Assembly: GCA_949285135.1 (NCBI GenBank)
Contig: CASDXO010000002.1
Coordinates: 124,001-188,000, forward strand
Origin: an uncultured Phascolarctobacterium sp.
Lineage (GTDB): Bacteria > Bacillota > Negativicutes > Acidaminococcales > Acidaminococcaceae
Length of the DNA stretch: 64,000 bases
Reading direction: 5' to 3'
This document shows positions 7,873 to 17,214 of the stretch, in pieces. Below the pieces are notes generated by a model, which was not told the origin of the DNA, ran no database searches, and saw only the letters and a list, made by a program, of their open reading frames with translations. Made by a program: the position numbers and the translations under genes. How positions within the stretch are numbered: position 1 is the first letter of the stretch; each line of letters starts with the position of its first letter.

Positions 7873-8865
7873 ATGGCTATTTTGCCGATTTTTATACCAC
7901 ATGCAGGTTGTCCGCATCAATGTGTTTTCTGCAACCAGAAGACGATCAGCGGACAGAAAAATGCTGCCGTAAGCGGAGCACAGGAGCAAATCAAAAGATG
8001 GCTGCAATGGCTGCGTCCCTCGGCTAACAACGAGGCTGCTTTTTATGGCGGGTCTTTTACTGCGCTTGATATGAAGCTGCAGGAACAATTGCTGCAGCTG
8101 ACAGACGAATTACTGGCGCAAGGCATTATCGGCAGTGTGCGTCTGTCTACCCGTCCTGACTGCATTGATGAAGAAAGGCTGACGTTGCTGCGCAGGCATG
8201 GAGTAAAACTTGTGGAACTGGGAGTACAGTCCTTGGATGACAGGGTTCTGCTGGCTGCTGGACGCGGGCATAATGCGGCTGAGGTGGTTAAGGCTGTAAA
8301 ACTGCTGCGTAACCGTGATTTTAAGATTGGGCTGCAGCTGATGGTAGGTATGCCTTTGCAAAGTTTTGCCAGTGTGCGCGATACGGTACAGCAGGCTGTT
8401 GCGCTCAGGCCTGACATTGCCAGAATTTATCCGCTGCTTGTGATTAAAGATACGCCGCTGGCTGCAAGTTGGTATAAGGGTGAATATATTCCTCTGACTA
8501 TTGAAGAAGCTGTACGCCAAAGTGCCTGGATATATGAACGACTTACAAGGGCTGGCATCCGCGTCATCAGAGTAGGGTTGCAGCCGGATGAAGAATTGTG
8601 TGCTCCTGGAAACATTCTGGCAGGGCCATTTCATCCTTCCATGGGTGAACTGGTACAGAGTTTTTTGCTGCGCGAACAGCTGACAGATAAACTGCTTGCT
8701 TTGAAGGGCGCCGAACAGGTAATTATTCACTGTCCGGCAAGGCAGGAATCAAAGCTCAGGGGCAGTAAAAATTGTAATATGTTGTACTGGCAGCAGTTAA
8801 TGACGCCAACCCAAATAGTTGTTCAAAAAGTTTCTGCTGACGAAATTACAGTCAGTGCCATATAA
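7873..8865 (+). CDS. Radical SAM protein, Elp3/HemN-like
   Basis: A 330-residue radical SAM enzyme. The cluster-binding motif Cys13, Cys17, Cys20 (CPHQCVFC) lies at the very N-terminus, followed by FYGGSFTAL and the ELGVQSLDDRVL segment seen in Elp3- and HemN-like proteins. There is no C-terminal acetyltransferase domain, so it is not a full Elp3. The role is unknown; proteins of this type are sometimes annotated as tRNA-modification or coproporphyrinogen-like enzymes without proof. GGAGGTGA at 7859 gives strong initiation. It ends 25 bases before the DNA glycosylase start and is probably in one transcript with it. Confidence 0.82.
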   Translation: MAILPIFIPHAGCPHQCVFCNQKTISGQKNAAVSGAQEQIKRWLQWLRPSANNEAAFYGGSFTALDMKLQEQLLQLTDELLAQGIIGSVRLSTRPDCIDEERLTLLRRHGVKLVELGVQSLDDRVLLAAGRGHNAAEVVKAVKLLRNRDFKIGLQLMVGMPLQSFASVRDTVQQAVALRPDIARIYPLLVIKDTPLAASWYKGEYIPLTIEEAVRQSAWIYERLTRAGIRVIRVGLQPDEELCAPGNILAGPFHPSMGELVQSFLLREQLTDKLLALKGAEQVIIHCPARQESKLRGSKNCNMLYWQQLMTPTQIVVQKVSADEITVSAI

Positions 8866-8890
8866 AATGATGCGTGAAAAGAGGGCGAAA

Positions 8891-9385
8891 ATGAATATCT
8901 GCAGAAGTTTTCCTCCGGTTATTGCGGCAGACAGCAAAGTACTTATTCTCGGCTCCATGCCGGGTAAGAAATCTTTGGCAATGCAGCAGTATTATGCACA
9001 TCCCCAAAACAGATTCTGGAAATTGATGGCTGCCTTATTTGAGGAAAAACAGCCCGTGGAATATTCTGATAAACTTGCTTTACTGCGAAAAAACAGGGTG
9101 GCATTGTGGGACGTGCTTGGCTATTGTGAGCGTGAAGGCAGCCTTGACAGTGACATCCGTAATGAGCAGCCTAATGATATCCCTAACTTATTGCAGAATT
9201 ATCCGCAGCTTGAAGCAGTTTTCTGCAACGGTGGTAAGGCGGGCAGAGAACTAAAAAAATACTTTGCTGCTTCATTAAAAATACCAGTATATTATCTGCA
9301 TTCAACCAGTCCTGCCAACGCAAGAATGAATCTGGCTGCACTGCAGGAAGAATGGCAGCAGCTGAAAATCTGGACAGAAAAGTGA
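8891..9385 (+). CDS. DNA-deoxyinosine (hypoxanthine) glycosylase, uracil-DNA glycosylase superfamily
   Basis: A 164-residue protein with the UDG fold. It has LILGSMPGKKSLAMQQYYAH, matching motif I of the hypoxanthine-DNA glycosylase family, AHPQNRFW, and a late motif LHSTSPANARM that is the equivalent of the UDG leucine loop. These enzymes remove deaminated adenine from DNA in base-excision repair. I chose the ATG at 8891 because GAGGG lies five bases upstream; upstream in-frame starts at 8867 and 8819 have no ribosome binding site. The 9386-9458 gap to smc has a weak GGCAT/ATGCC hairpin and no clear terminator. Confidence 0.85.
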   Translation: MNICRSFPPVIAADSKVLILGSMPGKKSLAMQQYYAHPQNRFWKLMAALFEEKQPVEYSDKLALLRKNRVALWDVLGYCEREGSLDSDIRNEQPNDIPNLLQNYPQLEAVFCNGGKAGRELKKYFAASLKIPVYYLHSTSPANARMNLAALQEEWQQLKIWTEK

Positions 9386-9461
9386 AGACGGCATCTTGCT
9401 GTTGTATGCCGCATAATATATATGATAAAATATTACGATAAAGAATTATTGAAGTAAGGTG

Positions 9462-12400
9462 ATGACCGTGCGCTTAAAGTCTTTTACCACATACGGCTTT
9501 AAATCCTTTGCCGAAAAAACTGAATTAACTTTTGATAAAGGTATTACGGCCGTAGTGGGTCCTAACGGCTCCGGTAAAAGTAATATTTCCGACGCTATCC
9601 GCTGGGTATTGGGAGAGCAGAGTGCCAGATATCTGCGCGGCAGTAAGATGGAGGATATTATTTTTTCCGGCAGCAGTAAAAGGCGTGCTTTAGGCGTGGC
9701 AGAAGTCACTCTGGAATTCGATAACAGTGACCGCAGTCTGGATATGGATTTTGCAGAAGTTAGCCTGACCAGAAGGCTTTTTAGAAGCGGTGACAGCGAA
9801 TATGCCATCAACAAAAAAAGCTGCCGCTTAAAGGATGTTCTTGATTTACTGGCTGATACGGGCCTGGGAAAAGGGTCTATGTCCATTATTGGTCAGAACA
9901 GGATTGACGAGGTATTAAACAGCAGACCTGAGGAACGCAGGGCACTGTTTGAAGAAGCTGCTGGTATTGCCAAATACAGACTCAGAAAAAAAGATGCGGT
10001 ACGCAGATTGGACGAAACAGGAGCAAACCTTACCAGAATTAATGATATCAGGTCTGAGGTTGCAGCTCAGGTTGAGCCGTTAAAAGCGGCTGCTGAAAAG
10101 ACGCAGCAATATAACGCCTTGTATCAGGAGCAGAAAAAGTGCCGGCTTACAGGGTTAATTCGTAAAATAGATGGTATTGAAGATATCTGTGCAAAACTGC
10201 AGGCTAAAAAGAATAAACTGGAGCAGGAGCTTTCGGAACGTCTGGCAATTTTGAGTACCAGCGAGGCAGACGCAGCACGTCTGCAGGCAGAAGCGGACAA
10301 ACTTAATGAACATTTTGCCAGATTGCTGGACGAGATGCGTGACAAGGAAACTGCACTTGAAAAAATTCGTGGGCAGAAAGCTGTGCTGGATGAGCGTATT
10401 GTCAACAGCAGGCAGTCTGCGGAAAAGCTTACTGTACGCAATGAGAAGCTTGAGCAGCAGGCAGACGGGTTGGAAAAACAAATGTCGGAGTTGGCTGCAG
10501 AATTTGACGAAGTGGACAGAAAACGCGCAGCAGCTGAGTACAGTCTGCAGCAGCTTATTCGGGAGAAGGAGCAGTATGAAGAAAATCTGCGCTCCATCAG
10601 TTTGCAGTCAGAAAATCTGCAGGCTGATGTTTTTACCGATATGCAGCATTTACTCGAAGCACGTAATGCACTGCGAATGCTGGAACAGGAGCAGGAGCGG
10701 CGTGTAAAGCGCAGAGAAGCATTAAAAACCAGCATTGAAGAAGCGGAGGATGCTGCATCTGTAATGGAAGAAGAGTACCGCCAGCTGCTGGAGAAAGAAG
10801 CACGCAGCGGACATGAGCAAAAACTGCTGCAGGATACACTTGCCAGAGATGCTGCTCAGGAGAAAAGCTGCCTTGAACAATTACACGCTATAAGGCAGCG
10901 ACAGTCGTTGTGTCAGAAAAATTTGGTGGAAACAGAAACACGTCTGACCTCGCTGCAGCGTATGCAGTCATCTTACGAAGGCTTTGGCTACGGCATAAAG
11001 AATATCATGAAGTGCAGGGAGCCCTGGCGTGAAAATATTATTGGAGTGGCAGCAGAACTGCTCCAGACTGATGATAAATATGTAACTGCTATGGAAACGG
11101 CTCTGGGAGAAAGTGCTCAGAATATTGTGACAGCAGATGCTGCTACTGCTAAAGCGGCGATAAATTTTTTAAAACAGCAAAATGCCGGCAGGGCTACCTT
11201 CCTGCCTCTGGATAATATACAGGAACGCTATCTGACGCAGGATGAAGAAAAACTGCGAAAGCTTGACGGTATATGCGGTTACGCCATAGATTTGGTGCGC
11301 TGTACAGAGCAGGCTGCCAAAGCAATAAGATTTTTGCTGGGGCGCGTGCTGGTCGCAGAAAATATCGATGCGGCGCTGGCGGCGGCAAAAGCATCAAGAT
11401 TTCGCATCAGAGTAGTAACCTTAGACGGCGATGTTGTTAATGCAGGCGGCAGTATGTCCGGCGGCAGCCGCAGACATAAAGAAGGTTATCTGAGTCGTGG
11501 ACGTGATATACAGCAGCTGGCAGAAGTGTTGTCAGGCAGACGTTCGGAAATGCTGCAGCTGCAGGAAGAACTTGAAGCTGCAGAAGAGCAGCAGCAAAAA
11601 CTGGCAGTGAAACTGCGTCTGGAGCAGGAGCAGCAGCGTCAGTATGAATTGGCTATTTCGCAGCTTAAGTTACAGCTGCACAATGTACAGCAGAAGAAAA
11701 AAGAAATTGAAGAAAGATTGTTTTTGCTGCTGGATAACAGAAAAACCATTGCCGCTGAATATATGGAAAAGCGGGAACAGGTTCAACAGTTAAGAGTTAA
11801 AGTTAAGGAACTGGAAACTAAAGACAGTGAGGCCAAACAGTTACTTGAAGAAATCCAGCAGAAACTTGCAGTCGAAAAAAGCAGGGTTGCTGCTGCTGAT
11901 AATCAGCTGCATGATGTAAAGCTGCTTGTGGAAACCTCGTCTGCAAAAGCCAAGCTTATGGCAGACCGGATGAAGGGACTGGATAATGATACTTTACTCT
12001 TACGTAAAGAAATAACCGGTAATGAGCAGGAGCAGCAGCGTCTGTTGCAGCTGATTGACGAATGTGAGGCTAAAAAGCAGGAATGTGATAAATGCAGCCA
12101 GGAGATGCTGCAGCAGCTACAGCAGACTGAAAGCGGCAAAGAGGAATTTCGGGAAGAGAGACTGAAATTGCAGGAGCAGCAGCATCGGGCAGAAGAAAAA
12201 GCTGCATCAGAGCGCAGGCAGTGCGCCGGTATGGAAGCTGCCTTGAAGCAGCTTGATATAGAGGCGGCACGGGCCAATAATGACCATGAGCACGTACTGG
12301 AGCAGCTGGCCGAGGAATATGGCATGGATGTAGCAGCAGCCAGAAATGCAGAGCTTATGGAACTTGACAGTGCGGAACTGAAAAAGCTGGAAAGCCGACT

Positions 12401-13022
12401 GACTGCAAGTATTGCGGCACTGGGTCCGGTTAATCCGGCAGCGGTGGAAGAATATCATGCGGTACAGGAACGCAGTGAGTTTTTAAACAGGCAGTATGAT
12501 GATCTGTGCACGGCACGAGACAATCTGGAAGCTGTAATAAGTGAAATAAATTCCGGTATGACCAAAAAATTTAAAGAAGCCTTTGCATCTATTAATAAAT
12601 ATTTTGCTGAATGTTATGTAAGGCTTTTTGGTGGTGGTACGGCAGTACTAAAATTATCTGCTCCCGAAGATCTTTTGAACTCCGGAATAGATATTGAAGT
12701 ACAGCCACCAGGAAAACGTCTGCAAAGCCTTTATCTGTTATCAGGCGGTGAAAGAGCATTGACTGTTATCGCATTGCTGTTTGCTCTGCTCAGCTATCGT
12801 CCGGCACCATTTTGTATTCTTGATGAAATAGATGCTGCTCTTGATGATGCTAATATTATACGTTTTTCTAAATTTTTACAGGATTTTTCACTCAAAACGC
12901 AGTTTATTATCATTACTCACCGTAAAGGTACCATGGAATGTGCCGACATTATGTATGGCGTAACGATGGAAGAGTCAGGGGTATCAAAACTGCTGTCTGT
13001 TAAGATAAACGAAAAGGAGTAG
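9462..13022 (+). CDS. smc: Chromosome segregation protein SMC
   Basis: The full-length structural-maintenance-of-chromosomes ATPase, about 1,186 residues. The Walker A loop GPNGSGKSN is near residue 33, the flexible hinge spans about 500-640 (from SYEGFGYGIKNI to GGSMSGGSRR), with long coiled coils rich in Gln, Glu and Leu on both sides. The signature LLSGGERALT and Walker B CILDEIDAALDD are in the last 120 residues. With ScpA/ScpB it organises and segregates the chromosome. The start is uncertain: GTG 9459, ATG 9462 and GTG 9468 are all in frame after AAGGTGAT. It is followed by ftsY after six bases, as in other Firmicutes. Confidence 0.97.
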   Translation: MTVRLKSFTTYGFKSFAEKTELTFDKGITAVVGPNGSGKSNISDAIRWVLGEQSARYLRGSKMEDIIFSGSSKRRALGVAEVTLEFDNSDRSLDMDFAEVSLTRRLFRSGDSEYAINKKSCRLKDVLDLLADTGLGKGSMSIIGQNRIDEVLNSRPEERRALFEEAAGIAKYRLRKKDAVRRLDETGANLTRINDIRSEVAAQVEPLKAAAEKTQQYNALYQEQKKCRLTGLIRKIDGIEDICAKLQAKKNKLEQELSERLAILSTSEADAARLQAEADKLNEHFARLLDEMRDKETALEKIRGQKAVLDERIVNSRQSAEKLTVRNEKLEQQADGLEKQMSELAAEFDEVDRKRAAAEYSLQQLIREKEQYEENLRSISLQSENLQADVFTDMQHLLEARNALRMLEQEQERRVKRREALKTSIEEAEDAASVMEEEYRQLLEKEARSGHEQKLLQDTLARDAAQEKSCLEQLHAIRQRQSLCQKNLVETETRLTSLQRMQSSYEGFGYGIKNIMKCREPWRENIIGVAAELLQTDDKYVTAMETALGESAQNIVTADAATAKAAINFLKQQNAGRATFLPLDNIQERYLTQDEEKLRKLDGICGYAIDLVRCTEQAAKAIRFLLGRVLVAENIDAALAAAKASRFRIRVVTLDGDVVNAGGSMSGGSRRHKEGYLSRGRDIQQLAEVLSGRRSEMLQLQEELEAAEEQQQKLAVKLRLEQEQQRQYELAISQLKLQLHNVQQKKKEIEERLFLLLDNRKTIAAEYMEKREQVQQLRVKVKELETKDSEAKQLLEEIQQKLAVEKSRVAAADNQLHDVKLLVETSSAKAKLMADRMKGLDNDTLLLRKEITGNEQEQQRLLQLIDECEAKKQECDKCSQEMLQQLQQTESGKEEFREERLKLQEQQHRAEEKAASERRQCAGMEAALKQLDIEAARANNDHEHVLEQLAEEYGMDVAAARNAELMELDSAELKKLESRLTASIAALGPVNPAAVEEYHAVQERSEFLNRQYDDLCTARDNLEAVISEINSGMTKKFKEAFASINKYFAECYVRLFGGGTAVLKLSAPEDLLNSGIDIEVQPPGKRLQSLYLLSGGERALTVIALLFALLSYRPAPFCILDEIDAALDDANIIRFSKFLQDFSLKTQFIIITHRKGTMECADIMYGVTMEESGVSKLLSVKINEKE

Positions 13023-13028
13023 AAGGGT

Positions 13029-13946
13029 ATGGGATTTTTTGAACGACTGAAAGAAGGTCTCAGTAAAACTCGTCGTAATTTTACTGACAGGATAGAAGAA
13101 CTTGTGGGTTTGTCTGCTTCTATTGACGAAGATTTTTTAGAAGAGCTGGAAATGATTCTGCTGACGGCAGATGTTGGCGTAAAAACGACTGAAAAGCTCA
13201 TTGACGCTGTGCGTCAGGCGGCTAAGAAAAAAGAAATTGGCGGCACGCAGGATGTCATTCCTTTTCTGAAAAAATATCTGACTGAAATGCTGCAGGATTC
13301 CGGGCAGCGTACCCGTATTGGTGCCAAACCAACGGTTATTCTGGTAGTAGGTGTAAATGGTGTAGGCAAGACGACTACGATAGGCAAGCTGGCTAACTAT
13401 TTCACTTTATTTAATTATAAAGTTGTGCTCGCAGCAGGCGATACGTTCAGAGCAGCAGCTTCTGAACAGCTGCAGATATGGGGCGAACGTGCAGGTTGTG
13501 ATGTTATCCGCCATGCAGAAGGTGCTGATCCGGCAGCAGTTGTGTTTGACGCAGTCAAGGCTGCCGTAGCCCGTAAGGCAGATATACTTTTTATTGATAC
13601 TGCCGGCAGACTTCATAACAAGGCCAACCTGATGAATGAGCTGGAAAAAATTCACCGTATCGTAAAAAGAGAGATACCGGAAGCACCTCATGAAACTTTT
13701 CTGGTACTGGATGCAACTACCGGACAGAATGCCATCAACCAGGCGAAAGTATTTATGGAAACAGCCAATGTTACAGGTGTGGTACTGACCAAGCTGGATG
13801 GAACTGCCAAGGGCGGCGTTGTTGTAGCGATTAAAGAAGAGCTGGGACTGCCTGTAAAATGGATTGGCGTAGGTGAAGGTATTATGGATTTCAGACCTTT
13901 TGAAGCTGATAAATTTGTCGAAGCTTTATTTGATACTGACAAGTAA
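13029..13946 (+). CDS. ftsY: Signal recognition particle receptor FtsY
   Basis: A 305-residue SRP receptor GTPase that docks ribosome-SRP complexes at the membrane. The helical N domain (about 1-90) is followed by the G domain with G1 [10 protein letters not shown] near 107-116, the [11 protein letters not shown] segment, DTAGR for G3 and TKLDG for G4. The long acidic A domain of E. coli FtsY is missing, as is usual in Firmicutes. It sits between smc and the ylxM-ffh pair. A separate promoter after ftsY probably drives the next genes. Confidence 0.97.
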   Translation: MGFFERLKEGLSKTRRNFTDRIEELVGLSASIDEDFLEELEMILLTADVGVKTTEKLIDAVRQAAKKKEIGGTQDVIPFLKKYLTEMLQDSGQRTRIGAKPTVILVVGVNGVGKTTTIGKLANYFTLFNYKVVLAAGDTFRAAASEQLQIWGERAGCDVIRHAEGADPAAVVFDAVKAAVARKADILFIDTAGRLHNKANLMNELEKIHRIVKREIPEAPHETFLVLDATTGQNAINQAKVFMETANVTGVVLTKLDGTAKGGVVVAIKEELGLPVKWIGVGEGIMDFRPFEADKFVEALFDTDK

Positions 13947-13952
13947 AAATAC

Positions 13953-13981
13953 TTGACATATATCTGAGCTTACAGTATAAT
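13953..13981 (+). promoter_or_regulatory. Predicted sigma-A promoter of ylxM-ffh-rpsP
   Basis: TTGACA (13953-13958) and TATAAT (13976-13981) with exact 17-base spacing, immediately after ftsY. It is one of the best consensus promoters in the window. Confidence 0.85.
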
Positions 13982-14018
13982 TGCATAGTCAGATATTTTT
14001 AGTAAAGGAAACAGAGCA

Positions 14019-14369
14019 TTGTCAGAGCATGATTTTGAGCAAAGAATGAGGTTAGGAAGGCTGTTTGATATTTATGGCGGCCTTTTAACAGAGAAGCAGC
14101 AGCAATGCCTGAGATTATATTTTTACGACGATTTATCACTGACGGAGATTGCGGAAGAAACCGGCGTTTCCCGACAGGCCATACATGACCTGCTGAAAAG
14201 AGTGGAGCTGATTTTAGAACGCAATGAAACCAAATTGGGACTTTTGGCGCGCAGCGAAGCTGAAAAGGAACGGCTGCGTGAAGTGATAGAGCTGCTTGCT
14301 CAATGCAGCAGACAGAAAAATGATGAAGCCATAAAGATTTTAAGTGGAATGTGTGGCGAAAGTAGGTAA
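14019..14369 (+). CDS. ylxM: YlxM family DNA-binding protein (UPF0122), SRP-associated
   Basis: A 116-residue protein with a sigma-70 region 4-like helix-turn-helix: LSLTEIAEETGVSRQAIHDLLKRVE at about residues 45-69. Members of this family are encoded directly before ffh and are thought to modulate the SRP pathway. The start is TTG at 14019, with AAGGAA nine bases upstream; no ATG gives the conserved N-terminus SEHDFEQRMRLGRLFDIYGG. Two bases separate it from ffh, so the genes are cotranscribed and probably coupled. Confidence 0.9.
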   Translation: MSEHDFEQRMRLGRLFDIYGGLLTEKQQQCLRLYFYDDLSLTEIAEETGVSRQAIHDLLKRVELILERNETKLGLLARSEAEKERLREVIELLAQCSRQKNDEAIKILSGMCGESR

Positions 14370-14371
14370 CA

Positions 14372-15718
14372 ATGGCTTTTGAAAGTTTATCTGAAAGATT
14401 ACAAAATGCTATAAAGATGTTCCGCGGAGCAGGTAAAATTACAGAAGAAGATCTGAAAGCACCGATGCGTGAAGTGCGCATGGCCCTGCTGGAAGCGGAC
14501 GTAAATTTTAAAGTAGTAAAAGATTTCGTTGCCAAAGTTAAGGAACGTGCTCTTGGTGCTGAAGTTAGCGAAAGCCTGAATCCGCATCAGCAGATTATCA
14601 AGATTGTTAACGAAGAACTTATCCAGCTTTTAGGCGGAACACAGAGCAAACTGGCTGTTTCTCCCAAGCCGCCGACAATCATTATGCTGGTCGGACTGCA
14701 GGGCGCCGGTAAAACAACCACTGCCGGTAAGCTGGCAACCTATCTTAAACGTAAGAATAAGAAACCGCTTCTGGTTGCAGGCGATATTTACCGTCCTGCT
14801 GCTATTACGCAGTTGCAGGTACTGGGTGAGCAAATTAATGTTCCTGTTTTTGCGCTGGGAGATAAGGTGTCTCCGGTAGAGATTGCCAGACAGTCTCTTG
14901 ACAAAGCTTTTTCGCTGGCATGCGATACGATAATTATCGATACAGCAGGCCGACTGCACATAAATGAGGAGCTGATGAATGAGCTCCGTGACATTAAGGG
15001 TAGTGTCAATCCTACGGAAATTTTGCTGGTAGTTGATGCCATGACCGGTCAGGATGCTGTAACAGTAGCAGAAAGCTTTGACCGTGAGCTGGGCATTGAT
15101 GGCCTGATTGTTACTAAACTGGATGGCGATGCCCGCGGCGGTGCCGTGCTTTCTGTAAAAGCAGTTACCGGTAAGCCTGTAAAACTTATCGGTATGGGTG
15201 AAAAGATGGATGCTTTGGAGCCATTCCATCCGGATCGTATGGCTTCCCGTATTCTTGGTATGGGCGATATCCTTACTCTGGTGGAAAAAATCCAGTCTAC
15301 CACTGATCTGGCTAAAGCTCTGGAGATGGAAAAGAAGCTCCGTAAGGATGAATTCACACTGGAGCAGTTTCTGGAGCAGATGCAGCAGGTGAAAAAGTTA
15401 GGGTCTCTTGATACTATTCTGGGACTGATTCCCGGTATGGGTGGTATCAGCCAAAAGCTGAAAGAAGCTAATGTGGATGAAAAGGAATTCGACAGAATTG
15501 AAGCTATTATTCGTTCCATGACTCCCAAGGAGCGTCGTAATCCTGACATCATCAACGGCAGCAGACGTAAACGTATAGCAGCAGGCTGCGGTATGCGCGT
15601 ACAGGATGTCAATAAGCTTCTGAAGAATTTTGAGGAAAGCAAAAAAATGATGAAGCGCATGCAAGGCATGGCTAAGTTTGCTTCTAAAGGCGGATTTAAA
15701 ATCCCCTTTATGCATTAA
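14372..15718 (+). CDS. ffh: Signal recognition particle protein Ffh
   Basis: A 448-residue SRP54 GTPase that binds signal sequences and 4.5S/6S-type SRP RNA. The N domain is at about 1-90, followed by the G domain with GLQGAGKTTT near 108-117, DIYRPAAITQL, DTAGRL and TKLDGDARGG, and then a methionine-rich M domain from about residue 300 to the end, including the RNA-binding segment RRKRIAAGCGMRVQDVN. It partners with FtsY encoded upstream. It ends 47 bases before rpsP with no obvious terminator in between. Confidence 0.98.
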   Translation: MAFESLSERLQNAIKMFRGAGKITEEDLKAPMREVRMALLEADVNFKVVKDFVAKVKERALGAEVSESLNPHQQIIKIVNEELIQLLGGTQSKLAVSPKPPTIIMLVGLQGAGKTTTAGKLATYLKRKNKKPLLVAGDIYRPAAITQLQVLGEQINVPVFALGDKVSPVEIARQSLDKAFSLACDTIIIDTAGRLHINEELMNELRDIKGSVNPTEILLVVDAMTGQDAVTVAESFDRELGIDGLIVTKLDGDARGGAVLSVKAVTGKPVKLIGMGEKMDALEPFHPDRMASRILGMGDILTLVEKIQSTTDLAKALEMEKKLRKDEFTLEQFLEQMQQVKKLGSLDTILGLIPGMGGISQKLKEANVDEKEFDRIEAIIRSMTPKERRNPDIINGSRRKRIAAGCGMRVQDVNKLLKNFEESKKMMKRMQGMAKFASKGGFKIPFMH

Positions 15719-15765
15719 TAAATAATCTCAGTTAGTTGATAGCAGTTTAAGGAGGTGAAATCAAC

Positions 15766-16038
15766 ATGGCAGTTAAAATTCGTCTGAAACGTATGGGTGC
15801 TAAAAAAGCTCCTTTCTATCGTATCGTTGTTGCTGATTCCCGTTCTCCGCGTGATGGCAGATTCATCGAAAGCATCGGTTACTATGATTCTACCGTTCAA
15901 CCGGCTAACGTAAAAATCGACGCTGAAAAAGCAATCGACTGGATGTCCAAAGGCGCACAACCGACCGATACCGTTAAATCTTTGTTCAGCAAAGACGGCA
16001 TCATGAAAAAATTTGCTGAAGCTAAAGCAGCAAAATAA
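15766..16038 (+). CDS. rpsP: 30S ribosomal protein S16
   Basis: A 90-residue small-subunit protein. The start [20 protein letters not shown] and the segment [14 protein letters not shown] are invariant S16 features. A strong AAGGAGGTGA lies upstream at about 15750. The order ffh-rpsP-khpA-ylqD-rimM-trmD-rplS is the classical Firmicutes ribosome-maturation operon, linking S16 with RimM, which matures the 30S head. Confidence 0.98.
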   Translation: MAVKIRLKRMGAKKAPFYRIVVADSRSPRDGRFIESIGYYDSTVQPANVKIDAEKAIDWMSKGAQPTDTVKSLFSKDGIMKKFAEAKAAK

Positions 16039-16056
16039 TAAGAGAGGCGTGTTTAC

Positions 16057-16284
16057 ATGAAAGAATTGGTAGAAGTAATGGCCAAGTCTCTTGTAAGTAA
16101 TCCGTCTGCAGTAGTCGTGGAGGAGGAAACAACCGGTACAACAACGGTGCTTCGCCTCCATGTTGCTTCTGAGGATATGGGTAAAGTTATTGGAAAACAG
16201 GGCCGTATCGCAAAAGCGATTAGAACAGTTATGAAAGCAGTTGCAACACGCGAAAATGTAAAGGTTATCGTGGAAATTATCTGA
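16057..16284 (+). CDS. khpA: KH domain RNA-binding protein KhpA (YlqC)
   Basis: A 75-residue protein that is a single KH domain. The motif GKVIGKQGRIAKAIRTVM at about residues 45-62 contains the GxxG loop (GKQG) that contacts RNA. KhpA pairs with KhpB/Jag in Gram-positive bacteria, where it is linked to cell elongation and small RNA binding. It is encoded 18 bases after rpsP and before ylqD, with AGAGAGG upstream of the start. Confidence 0.95.
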   Translation: MKELVEVMAKSLVSNPSAVVVEEETTGTTTVLRLHVASEDMGKVIGKQGRIAKAIRTVMKAVATRENVKVIVEII

Positions 16285-16301
16285 TTAAGGATGGTATAAC
16301 A

Positions 16302-16706
16302 ATGGATAAAATGTATGTCAGGGTTCCTGTTGCAGTGAAAGCTAAAGTAACCGAAGATTTGAAGTTGAAAATTATTGGAGATCTCCAAAATACCATAAAG
16401 AAAATGGAATTAGATCTGGAACAGTTCGAATTCCAGGCAAAAAAAGCTCTCAGTCAGGCAGCAAGTGATTTAAGCGTACTTCCGGCATTACGCGAACAGA
16501 TTGATATGGAACGTAATAAACGTTTAGCTGCTAAAAATGAAGCAGATGCAAAACTGAAACGCGCCGAAGCATTGGAATTAGGTGCTGAAATCGGTCACGG
16601 TACCTTGGAACGTACCGTTGAGATTACAGTTGGTACTAATCTGGATGCTCTGATGGGTGCAGAAATCCTTACGGAAGACGGTAAAGTTATAGCTTTCCGC
16701 CAATAA
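16302..16706 (+). CDS. ylqD: YlqD family protein
   Basis: A 134-residue protein of the YlqD family, function unknown. The N-terminal half begins with VRVPVAVKAKVTEDLK, followed by a long charged helix likely to form a coiled coil (about residues 28-90), then a small C-terminal domain with VEITVGTNLDALMGAEILTE. The gene is conserved between khpA and rimM in Firmicutes, which suggests a role in ribosome assembly or RNA binding, but nothing direct is known to me. It stops four bases before rimM. Confidence 0.85.
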   Translation: MDKMYVRVPVAVKAKVTEDLKLKIIGDLQNTIKKMELDLEQFEFQAKKALSQAASDLSVLPALREQIDMERNKRLAAKNEADAKLKRAEALELGAEIGHGTLERTVEITVGTNLDALMGAEILTEDGKVIAFRQ

Positions 16707-16710
16707 GCGT

Positions 16711-17214
16711 ATGGAGAAAGAAATAGTTATTGGAAAAATTGTCGCTCCGCACGGTGTGCGGGGCGATATTCGTATTATGCCCCTTACGGACAGGCCGGAA
16801 CAATTTTTAAATCTTAATTATCTGCTTCTGGAAGACGGACGTCAGCTGACTGTCAGGACCGCGCGCTTCCATAAAAGAATGGTGCTTGTAAGCACGAAGG
16901 AAATAACTACGATGAATGAGGCAGAACTGCTGCGTGATAAAAAGATACTTATCAGAGCAGAAGACCTGCCGCCTCTGGAAGAGGGTCGCTTTTATGTGGC
17001 CGATCTTATTGGACTGCCAATTTTTGATGAGCAGGGCAGGCAGCTGGGAACTTTTAAAGACAGTATCACTACCGGCAGCAATGATGTATATATCATTGCT
17101 GTGCCTGATGGCAAGGATATGCTGATACCGGCACTGAAAATTTATGTGCGGGAAATCAATATAGAGGAAAAGCGTATCGTGGTAAAAGTACCTGAATGGA
17201 CTGATGAAGCATGA
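16711..17214 (+). CDS. rimM: Ribosome maturation factor RimM
   Basis: A 167-residue 30S maturation factor that binds S19 and helps form the 16S 3' major (head) domain. The N-terminal beta-barrel begins IGKIVAPHGVRGDIRI, a RimM hallmark. The PRC-barrel domain follows from about residue 93, with FYVADLIGLPIFDEQG and MLIPALKIYVREIN. It overlaps trmD by four bases (ATGA), so translation is probably coupled. Confidence 0.97.
   Translation: MEKEIVIGKIVAPHGVRGDIRIMPLTDRPEQFLNLNYLLLEDGRQLTVRTARFHKRMVLVSTKEITTMNEAELLRDKKILIRAEDLPPLEEGRFYVADLIGLPIFDEQGRQLGTFKDSITTGSNDVYIIAVPDGKDMLIPALKIYVREINIEEKRIVVKVPEWTDEA

Noticed and set aside
10124-10735. Long minus-strand open frames inside smc and other genes
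   Set aside because: They are antisense shadows of strongly supported genes and resemble no protein family.
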